A DNA stretch of 64,000 bases from Mycolicibacterium madagascariense (GTDB lineage Bacteria; Actinomycetota; Actinomycetes; Mycobacteriales; Mycobacteriaceae): the NCBI RefSeq assembly GCF_010729665.1, contig NZ_AP022610.1:5022001-5086000 (forward strand), read 5' to 3'. Below the pieces are notes generated by a model. That model made no database searches. It saw only the letters and a program-made list of their open reading frames with translations, and was not told where the DNA came from. This document shows positions 57,833 through 64,000 of this stretch, piece by piece (position 1 is the stretch's first letter; every line of letters begins with the position of its first letter). Position numbers and translations under genes: made by a program.

Positions 57833-58819
57833 TCACGCGTTCGAATGCTGCCCGGCGTCGGAGTGAGTGTCTGCCTCTTTCTCGCCGCCGGCATTGGACG
57901 CGGACTCGGACGCATGATCTCCGGCCGTCGTCTCGGCGTGTGGCCCTTGAGAACCCGTCTTCTCCGGCCCTATGGCCTCGGGCTCCATCGACCCAGCCTT
58001 GCCGTCCTTCGTGACGGGCGCGTCTCCGCGCACGGCCATGGCCTGGGGAGCCTCGTCAGCCGCGTCATTCGCCTCGGCCTGACGGCCCAAATCATCTAGC
58101 AGCCGGCCGAACTTCTCGAACTCCTCATCCGCCCTCTTCGCCTCCGCCTCCTCAGCAGCCTTGTCCTCCGCCTCCTGCTTCTTCGCCGCCTCGTCCACCA
58201 ACACCCCCGTCGGGTCGCATTCGGGGCACGGGCCGTTGGATACGCCGTCAACGGGCGCCGGAGCCGCCTCGTCCTTCTTCGCCGCCTCGTCAGCCTCCTG
58301 CTTCTTCGCCGCCTCCTCGTCGGCTTCCTTCTTCGCCGCCTCGTCCACCAACACCCCCGTCGCGTCGCATTCGGGGCACGGGCCGTTAAATACGCCGTCA
58401 ACAGGCGCCGGAGCCGCCTCGTCCTTCTTCGCCGCCTCGACAGGGGCCTTCTTCTTCGCCTTGTCGTCGGCAGACCCGCCACCAAACGGCTTCAGTCCCT
58501 TGAAGAGGCCGCCGACGACATCCATGATCTCTTGGGACAGTGTCTTCGACGGCGTCTTGGGCCCATGCGCCACACGAACGTCGAAGCTGAACGGCCGGTT
58601 GGCGTTGGCGACGGCACCGTCGCCGATACCAATGGCCACGCCGAATGCCGAACTCTTGCAACCACTTCCGAGGGTGAAACCAGATATCGACAAACACGTG
58701 GCCCCAGCTACTGGTGCATGTCCCAGCGCGCCGGCCACCAACGTTGCGGACGCCACCGCCCCCGCTGCAAACTTCTGCGTACGCCTTCTGCTCGGGCTGA
58801 CGAATAGACCTTTGCTCAT
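57833..58819 (-). CDS. Secreted repeat protein with CPEC motifs
   Basis: 328 aa. Signal peptide at about 1-40 (basic MSKGLFVSPSRRRTQK, hydrophobic core, cut near VAGA-T). Mature N-terminus has two cysteines in CLSISGFTLGSGCKSSAFGVAIGIGDG. Residues about 110-235 hold lysine/alanine/glutamate-rich helical stretches (EAAKK, likely coiled coil) alternating with two near-identical units, each ending NGPCPECDxTGVLVDEAAKK. The CPEC motif could bind metal or be redox active. The C-terminal 80 residues are acidic and disordered-looking. No family recognised. Lone gene reading leftward, in the accessory segment after aspB. Confidence 0.78.
   Translation of the reverse strand: MSKGLFVSPSRRRTQKFAAGAVASATLVAGALGHAPVAGATCLSISGFTLGSGCKSSAFGVAIGIGDGAVANANRPFSFDVRVAHGPKTPSKTLSQEIMDVVGGLFKGLKPFGGGSADDKAKKKAPVEAAKKDEAAPAPVDGVFNGPCPECDATGVLVDEAAKKEADEEAAKKQEADEAAKKDEAAPAPVDGVSNGPCPECDPTGVLVDEAAKKQEAEDKAAEEAEAKRADEEFEKFGRLLDDLGRQAEANDAADEAPQAMAVRGDAPVTKDGKAGSMEPEAIGPEKTGSQGPHAETTAGDHASESASNAGGEKEADTHSDAGQHSNA
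58178..58289 (-). repeat. Direct repeat unit A of the CPEC secreted protein
   Basis: 112-bp unit nearly identical (about four or five differences) to 58328-58439, period 150 bp, so 50 codons in frame. Codes for the DEAAPAPVDGV..NGPCPEC unit. Confidence 0.9.
58328..58439 (-). repeat. Direct repeat unit B of the CPEC secreted protein
   Basis: Second 112-bp copy. Differences from unit A include G to C in the Pro/Ala codon after CPECD, and GGAT to AAAT in the Ser/Phe codon. The spacer between copies codes for lysine- and glutamate-rich helix. Confidence 0.9.
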
Positions 58820-59025
58820 CTCGATGCTCCATTCCCGTGGTCGGCTTTTCGCGTGCGGCGGAAATTAACATCGACACCTCACGAAAGCGACTGTGCAAGA
58901 GCACCTCAGTCACACGTCCGCCGAACACCCCCGACGTCTCCGCAGTTAGGCAAACCCGGAAAGAAAATCCAGGCCAACCGGCACCTAGAAGATTCGGCAC
59001 CTACTCATTTGCACGCGCCGGAGCG

Positions 59026-59772
59026 TCAGCGCGCGCTCCAGCCGCCGTCCATCGTGTAGGACGCCCCGGTGACCATGCCGGCCTCCGTCGAGGCCAGCCA
59101 GCCGACCAGTGATGCCACTTCCCCGGGCTCGACCAGTCGCTTGATGACGCTCTCCGACAACAGTATTCGATCGATGACGTCCTGCTCCGGGATGCCGTGC
59201 GCACGGGCCTGATCGGCGATCTGCTTCTCCACCAACGGAGTTCGGACGTACCCCGGGTTCACGCAATTGCTGGTGACACCCCTGGCTCCGCCCTCCAACG
59301 CGGTCACCTTCGACAGGCCCTCCAGCGCGTGCTTGGCGGTGACGTAGGCGACCTTGAACTCCGATGCGCGCAGTCCGTGTACCGACGAGACGTTGATGAT
59401 CCGACCGAACCCTTGGTCATACATGTGGGGCAGGGCGGCCCGGATCAGGAGGAACGGTGTCTCGACCATGAGCGCCAGCATCGCGCGAAACCGCTGCGGC
59501 TCGAACTCCGCGATCGGCGCGATGGACTGGATGCCCGCGTTGTTGACCAGGACGTCGACGTCGAGCCGCAGATCTTCCAGGCTGCCGACGTTGAGAAAGT
59601 CGACCGCCCAGGGCTTTCCACCGATCTCGTCCGCCACAGCCGTGGCAGCGTCAGCGTCGACGTCGGCGACGATGACCGTCGCGCCGCGGCCCGCGATCTC
59701 CCGCGCACATGCCGCACCGATACCGCTCGCACCGCCGGTCACCAGGGCCGTGCGCCCGTCGAGGTCGCCCAT
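59026..59772 (-). CDS. 3-hydroxybutyrate dehydrogenase-like SDR
   Basis: 248-aa classical SDR. NAD motif TGGASGIGAAC (12-22), NNAG at 77-80, S130, Y143 and K147 (YVTAKHALEG). The segments HGLRASEFKVAYVTAKHALEGLSKVTALE and NCVNPGYVRTPLVEKQI are characteristic of D-3-hydroxybutyrate dehydrogenases, which convert 3-hydroxybutyrate to acetoacetate. Its ATG overlaps the MFS transporter stop (TGATG), so uptake and oxidation are probably linked. Confidence 0.88.
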   Translation of the reverse strand: MGDLDGRTALVTGGASGIGAACAREIAGRGATVIVADVDADAATAVADEIGGKPWAVDFLNVGSLEDLRLDVDVLVNNAGIQSIAPIAEFEPQRFRAMLALMVETPFLLIRAALPHMYDQGFGRIINVSSVHGLRASEFKVAYVTAKHALEGLSKVTALEGGARGVTSNCVNPGYVRTPLVEKQIADQARAHGIPEQDVIDRILLSESVIKRLVEPGEVASLVGWLASTEAGMVTGASYTMDGGWSAR

Positions 59773-61118
59773 CAGACCGTCGTACGTCGCGCTGCGGCGA
59801 CGTCATCGGCGTCGGCGACGTCGAGCGACGCCAGGTCGATGCCCTTGGTCTCACGGGTGAAGACCACGGCCACCAACGTGACGGCGCAGGCGGCGGCGAG
59901 ATAGGCGGCGATGGGCACCGAGGAGTCGTACACCTCGAGCAGCTTGACCGCGATGATCGGCGCCAGCGACCCGGCGACGATCGCGGTGACCTGATAGCCA
60001 AGGGAGACACCGGAATAGCGCATCCTCGTCGGGAACATCTCGGCCATCAGCGCCGGCTGCGGCGCGTACATGATCGCGTGGAAGATCAGCCCGATCGTGA
60101 CCGCCGCCGTCGCGACGGCATAGTTCCCGGTGTCCATCATGGGGAACGCGAAGAAGCCCCAGGTGGCCGCCAGTACCGCACCCGCGAAGTAGACCGGTCG
60201 CCGGCCATATCGGTCGGCGAGCCGGCCCACCAACGGGATCACCGCGAAGTGGACGGCATGCGCGACGAGCAGATACCAGAGGATCGACGTGGTGTTTGCT
60301 CCGACGTGGACCTTGAGATAGGTGATCGAGAACGTGACGACGAGGTAGTACATGATGTTCTCGCCGAATCGCAGCCCCATCGCGGTGAACACGCCGCGCG
60401 GATAGCGCTTCAACACCTCGATCACGCTGAACGACGTTGCCTTGATCCGCTCGGCTTCCCGTTGTGCCGCAACGAATATGGGTGCATCGGTGACCTTGGT
60501 CCTGATGTAGTAGCCGATCAACACCACCACCGCGGACAGCCAGAATGCCACCCGCCAACCCCAGGACAGGAAGTCCGCCGTTGACAGCGTCGTCGTCAGC
60601 ACCAGCAGCACGATCGTCGCGAGGAGGTTGCCCGCGGGTACCCCGGCCTGCGGCCAACTAGCCCAGAACCCGCGTTCCTGGCGGGGGCTGTGCTCGGCGA
60701 CCAGGAGCACGGCACCGCCCCACTCCCCGCCGACGGCGAACCCTTGCAGAAAGCGCAGCAGGACGAGCATCGCGGGTGCCCAGTAGCCGATTTGCCCAAA
60801 GGTCGGCAGACACCCCATCAGGAACGTCGTCGCACCGACCAGCAGCAGCGAGAACTGCAGTAGTTTCTTGCGGCCGTACTTGTCGCCGTAGTGGCCGAAC
60901 ACCACGCCGCCGAGCGGTCGGGCGACGAAACCGACCGCGTAGGTGACGAATGCGGCGAGGATGGCGTCGAGGTCACTGGTGCTCGCCGAGAAGAAGACCT
61001 TGCTGAACACCAGGGTGGCCGCGGTGCCGTAGAGGAAGAACTCGTACCACTCGACGACGGTGCCCGCCATCGAGGCGACGACGACCCTGCGCAACCCCGT
61101 CGGTATCGGCTTGCCCAT
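59772..61118 (-). CDS. MFS transporter, metabolite:H+ symporter (MHS) subfamily
   Basis: 448 aa, twelve hydrophobic segments. MHS/KgtP-ProP features: SMAGTVVEWYEFFLYG at the first helix, FVARPLGGVVFGHYGDKYGRKK (the MFS loop 2-3 motif) and RFLQGFAVGGEWGGAVLLVAEH, followed by P-x-R-M-R-Y-S-G in FPTRMRYSGVSLGYQ. Typical substrates are organic acids or betaines. ATG 61118 has GGAGGGA eight bases upstream, so the longer frame from 61151 is rejected. The 3-hydroxybutyrate dehydrogenase gene follows directly; that acid or a relative is the best guess as substrate. Confidence 0.88.
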   Translation of the reverse strand: MGKPIPTGLRRVVVASMAGTVVEWYEFFLYGTAATLVFSKVFFSASTSDLDAILAAFVTYAVGFVARPLGGVVFGHYGDKYGRKKLLQFSLLLVGATTFLMGCLPTFGQIGYWAPAMLVLLRFLQGFAVGGEWGGAVLLVAEHSPRQERGFWASWPQAGVPAGNLLATIVLLVLTTTLSTADFLSWGWRVAFWLSAVVVLIGYYIRTKVTDAPIFVAAQREAERIKATSFSVIEVLKRYPRGVFTAMGLRFGENIMYYLVVTFSITYLKVHVGANTTSILWYLLVAHAVHFAVIPLVGRLADRYGRRPVYFAGAVLAATWGFFAFPMMDTGNYAVATAAVTIGLIFHAIMYAPQPALMAEMFPTRMRYSGVSLGYQVTAIVAGSLAPIIAVKLLEVYDSSVPIAAYLAAACAVTLVAVVFTRETKGIDLASLDVADADDVAAARRTTV

Positions 61119-61239
61119 CGCCCACTCCCTCCAGCCTGTGATGCACACCACGAGCGGCTATGAGTATCCATGGCACGCCCTGTGCGTCGCAATGCGCCGA
61201 TGTCTTGCGGGTGACACACGTACCTGCTGAGGTCGAGGC

Positions 61240-62013
61240 ATGCCCTTCCTCGAGACCGAGCGCGGCCGCGCGTACTTCCGCCACTGGGCCTCGCCGCAAC
61301 CGCGTGCCGCCGTCGTCTTCCTCCACGGGTTCGGCGAGCACACCGGGCTCTACCACCGCTACGGCTTCGCCCTCAACGCCGCCGGCATCGACCTCTGGGC
61401 CGTCGACCAGTTCGGTCACGGCCTCACGCCGGGTGACCGGGGCGACTTCGGCACGCTCGAGGACAGCGGCGCACTCGCCGCGGCGCTGACCGATCTCGCG
61501 TCAGCCGACGACGTTCCCCTCGTGCTGCAGGGCCATTCCTTCGGCGCGGTGGCGACGCTCTTCCTGTTGCTCGGCGAGCCCGAGACCTATCGCGCCGGGG
61601 TCGTTTCGGGCGCTCCGCTGGTCCCGGTACCCGCACTGGCCGACGCGACCTCGACGTTCGAGATCGCGCCGAATCAACTGTCGGCCGACCCGTTCTACCT
61701 CGACGCGATCGAGAACGACCCGCTGGCCTTCGTCGACGCCGACGGTGGACCGCTCGCTCGCGAGCTCAACCGCGGCTGGGACGGTTTCGGCGAACTGCTC
61801 CCCACCCTGACCGTGCCGACGCTCGCGGTGCACGGCAGCAACGACCCGATCGCCCCGGTCGGCGCGCTGCGGGCCTATGCCGATCAGATCGAGCCGCTGT
61901 CACTCGTCGAGGTCGAGGGCGGCGGCCACGACATCCTCAACGACGTGTCCCACCGCGAGGTCGCGGCGGCGATCGTGGAGTTCATCCACAGCAGTTGTGC
62001 ACAGTGTGGATGA
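61240..62013 (+). CDS. Alpha/beta hydrolase, monoacylglycerol lipase/lysophospholipase-like
   Basis: 257 aa. Oxyanion HGFGEHTGLY at 29-38, nucleophile elbow GHSFG with S100, acidic residue in HGSNDPIAP and histidine in EGGGHDILND, a full triad. The order and the HG-x-GEH-x-x-x-Y signature are those of monoglyceride lipases such as Rv0183. No signal peptide. Divergent from the MFS transporter with a 121-bp intergenic gap; might release fatty acids or glycerol. Substrate not determined. Confidence 0.87.
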   Translation: MPFLETERGRAYFRHWASPQPRAAVVFLHGFGEHTGLYHRYGFALNAAGIDLWAVDQFGHGLTPGDRGDFGTLEDSGALAAALTDLASADDVPLVLQGHSFGAVATLFLLLGEPETYRAGVVSGAPLVPVPALADATSTFEIAPNQLSADPFYLDAIENDPLAFVDADGGPLARELNRGWDGFGELLPTLTVPTLAVHGSNDPIAPVGALRAYADQIEPLSLVEVEGGGHDILNDVSHREVAAAIVEFIHSSCAQCG

Positions 62014-62044
62014 ATTACACGGGTGTACTTCGACCTCGTTCCCG

Positions 62045-62100
62045 CGAGGCTGAACCTCCCGACGCGTCATGCAGGTAAACCGTCGCGAGAATCAGTTTCG
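62045..62100. terminator. Degenerate palindrome, copy 4, downstream of the hydrolase
   Basis: Arms 62045-62064 and 62081-62100 pair at 15 of 20 positions, with the same CGAGGCTGAA..CCCGACG type of arm seen in copy 1. It follows the alpha/beta hydrolase stop by 31 nt and precedes the toxin-antitoxin genes. Confidence 0.45.
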
Positions 62101-62113
62101 AGACCGTCAGGGC

Positions 62114-62155
62114 GTACGGGGGAAGCCGTACAATACTCGTACCACCAATCGGTAC
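62114..62155. promoter_or_regulatory. Putative toxin-antitoxin operator with four GTAC cores
   Basis: GTAC occurs at 62114, 62128, 62139 and 62152, 11 to 14 bases apart, just upstream of the antitoxin start at 62174. YefM/YoeB operators in other bacteria are built on TGTACA-type palindromes, so this could be the autoregulatory site. CACCAGGAG before the ATG supplies the ribosome-binding site. Confidence 0.45.
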
Positions 62156-62173
62156 ACCAGGAGCGATTCAGTC

Positions 62174-62461
62174 ATGACGATCAGCGCTAGTGAGGCTCGG
62201 CAGCGCTTGTTTCCCCTGCTCGAGCAGGTCAACAACGATCACGAGCCCGTCCGCATTTCGTCGTAGGCCGGGGAAGCCGTGCTCATGTCCGGCGCCGACT
62301 ACGACTCGTGGCAAGAAACGGTGTACCTCTTGCGTTCACCCGAGAACGCGCGTCGTCTCATGGAAGCCGTTGCACGAGACAAGGCGAGCGACCACTCCCC
62401 CTCGGTTCAGCGCATTACGACAATCGACGAGCTCGAGGGGATGGCCGGCGGCGCGGAGTGA
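62174..62461 (+). pseudogene. yefM: YefM/Phd-family antitoxin with in-frame amber codon
   Basis: The frame from ATG 62174 codes for [19 protein letters not shown] and 11 more residues, the DNA-binding half of YefM antitoxins, then TAG at 62264-62266. The same frame continues [32 protein letters not shown] to a TGA at 62459-62461, the dimer and toxin-binding half. Without the TAG it would be a normal 95-aa antitoxin. GTG 62279 or ATG 62285 could restart translation and make the C-terminal half alone. The toxin GTG overlaps the final stop, so translation of the second half would still be coupled. A base error cannot be excluded. Confidence 0.85.
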
Positions 62462-62715
62462 GGGCAATTTCCTTCGACCCTGACGGGTGGGAGGACTTTC
62501 TCTACTGGCTCGCCTCCGACCGGAAGACGGCCCGAAGGATCACACGCCTCATCGGAGAGATTCAGCGCGACCCCTTCGACGGGATCGGCAAACCTGAACC
62601 ACTGAAAGGTGAGCTCTCCGGCTATTGGTCGCGACGGATCGACGATGAGCATCGACTGGCCTATCGGGCCGACGACGAAGAGGTCAAGATCCTCAAGGCT
62701 CGCTACCACTACTGA
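62458..62715 (+). CDS. yoeB: YoeB-family mRNA interferase toxin
   Basis: 85-aa RelE-superfamily endoribonuclease, which cuts mRNA in the ribosomal A site. The YoeB catalytic set is intact: E47 in KPEPLKG, R66 in DDEHRLAY, H84 and Y85 in the terminal ARYHY. GTG 62458 overlaps the antitoxin stop (GTGA). Full length and without defects, although the antitoxin is interrupted. Confidence 0.92.
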   Translation: MRAISFDPDGWEDFLYWLASDRKTARRITRLIGEIQRDPFDGIGKPEPLKGELSGYWSRRIDDEHRLAYRADDEEVKILKARYHY

Positions 62716-62729
62716 ACACCAAGACCCCG

Positions 62730-63293
62730 CTACAGCCAGGTGTCCGCGGTCGTCGTGGTGAGGAACGCATCGAGGTCGTCGCGCCACTGGGCGGGCGAGT
62801 TCTTGTCCGGCTCGATGCCCGTGTACTCCCCGCGGTAGAACAGCAGCGGCCGGGGCTTCGTCTTCGGAGGTTCCGACAGTGCGTGCACTGCGCCGAACAC
62901 GACGAAGTGGTCGCCGCCATCGTGCACCGAGGCCACCGTGCAGTCGATGTGCGCCAGCGTGCGGTCGATCACCGGTGACCCCAGATGCGAGGGATGCCAA
63001 TCGATTCCGGCGAACTTGTCGGGTTCGCGCGAACCGAAGCGAGCCGAGACGTCCTTCTGGTTCTCGTGCAGGACGTTGACGCAGAATTTACCGCTCGCCT
63101 CGATGGCCTGCCACGACCGCGACACCTTGGTCGGGCAGAACAGCACCAGCGGCGGATCCAGCGACAGCGCGGCGAAGGACTGGCAGGCGAACCCGACGGG
63201 CACGTCCTCGTGCACGGTGGTGATGATCGTGATGCCCGTGCAGAACTGACCGAGCACGTTGCGGAACGCGCGGGGGTCGATCGAGGCGGTCAC
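62730..63293 (-). CDS. hsaB: HsaB, flavin reductase of the 3-HSA monooxygenase
   Basis: 187 aa (Rv3567c length). Reductase component that supplies reduced FMN to HsaA, which hydroxylates 3-HSA in ring A degradation. Flavin reductase-like split barrel: FRNVLGQFCTGITIITTVHEDVPVGFACQSFAALSLDPPLVLFC, then SGKFCVNVLHENQKDVSARF and GDHFVVFGAVHAL. Lies 4 nt after the hsaC stop and would be last gene of the leftward hsaACDB unit, mostly outside the window. Confidence 0.94.
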   Translation of the reverse strand: MTASIDPRAFRNVLGQFCTGITIITTVHEDVPVGFACQSFAALSLDPPLVLFCPTKVSRSWQAIEASGKFCVNVLHENQKDVSARFGSREPDKFAGIDWHPSHLGSPVIDRTLAHIDCTVASVHDGGDHFVVFGAVHALSEPPKTKPRPLLFYRGEYTGIEPDKNSPAQWRDDLDAFLTTTTADTWL

Positions 63294-63297
63294 GGGA

Positions 63298-64000
<703 letters not shown>

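Noticed and set aside
58161..58868. 235-aa rightward frame opposite the CPEC protein
   Set aside because: Mirror of the repeat region (Ser/Ala/Phe-rich); the leftward frame has signal peptide, start and stop.
61119..61239. KstR or KstR2 box between the MFS transporter and the hydrolase
   Set aside because: No match to TNNAACNNGTTNNA or ANCAAGNNCTTGNT was found in this gap.

Overview
The window is high-GC DNA from a Mycobacterium (Mycolicibacterium-type) chromosome. The main evidence is gene content and order: it follows the cholesterol-catabolism locus of M. tuberculosis (about Rv3534c to Rv3568c) gene for gene over long stretches, with KstR and KstR2 operators in the expected divergent promoters. 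Assignments to named M. tuberculosis genes come from recognising protein motifs, lengths and synteny; no database search was run.

Layout. (1) 1-4062: a leftward operon of a permease, its TIGR03943 partner, a beta-lactamase-family esterase and recQ (cut by the window edge). (2) 4150-9554: hsaF, hsaG, hsaE leftward, then rightward kstD and a MaoC-type hydratase (Rv3538-like), with a perfect KstR box between the divergent units. (3) 9561-11090: a secreted glycine-rich PGRS-like protein with no PE domain, where M. tuberculosis has PPE63. (4) 11183-31968: a block of about 21 kb with the parts of a Wzx/Wzy-type polysaccharide locus: flippase, polymerase, chain-length protein, five glycosyltransferases, two DegT aminotransferases, nucleotide-sugar dehydrogenases and reductases, a left-handed beta-helix acetyltransferase, a methyltransferase, a polysaccharide deacetylase, a membrane-anchored right-handed beta-helix protein and rmlA. 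It sits inside the cholesterol cluster. (5) 31988-37970: the leftward igr operon (cyp125, chsE1, chsE2, chsH1/chsH2, ltp2), divergent from fadA5, an NTF2-like gene, ddn and a ddn paralogue. (6) 40650-57773: the KstR2 (HIP, rings C/D) regulon: two SDRs, echA20, ipdABC, fadA6, kstR2, ipdF, fadE30, fadD3, fadE31-33 and aspB, interrupted by a frameshifted DUF559 gene and an SOS-box-bearing DUF222/HNH (13E12-type) gene. (7) 57833-62715: an accessory stretch with a repeat-containing secreted protein, a 3-hydroxybutyrate dehydrogenase/MFS transporter pair, a monoglyceride-lipase-like hydrolase and a YefM/YoeB toxin-antitoxin pair whose antitoxin carries an in-frame amber codon. (8) 62730-64000: hsaB and the end of hsaC.

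How the genes work together. Cyp125 oxidises the sterol side chain; FadA5, ChsE1/E2, ChsH1/H2 and Ltp2 shorten it; KstD opens ring B chemistry; HsaB (reductase) and HsaC (dioxygenase) degrade ring A; HsaE, HsaG and HsaF turn the resulting dienoate into pyruvate and propionyl-CoA. FadD3, FadE30-33, IpdF, EchA20, IpdAB, IpdC and FadA6 then break down the C/D-ring propionate (HIP).

Most notable: the polysaccharide locus embedded in the sterol cluster; a four-copy family of intergenic palindromes at gene 3' ends; an intact YoeB toxin behind an interrupted antitoxin; a PGRS-like secreted protein without PE; and a secreted protein with a 150-bp-period duplication carrying CPEC motifs.
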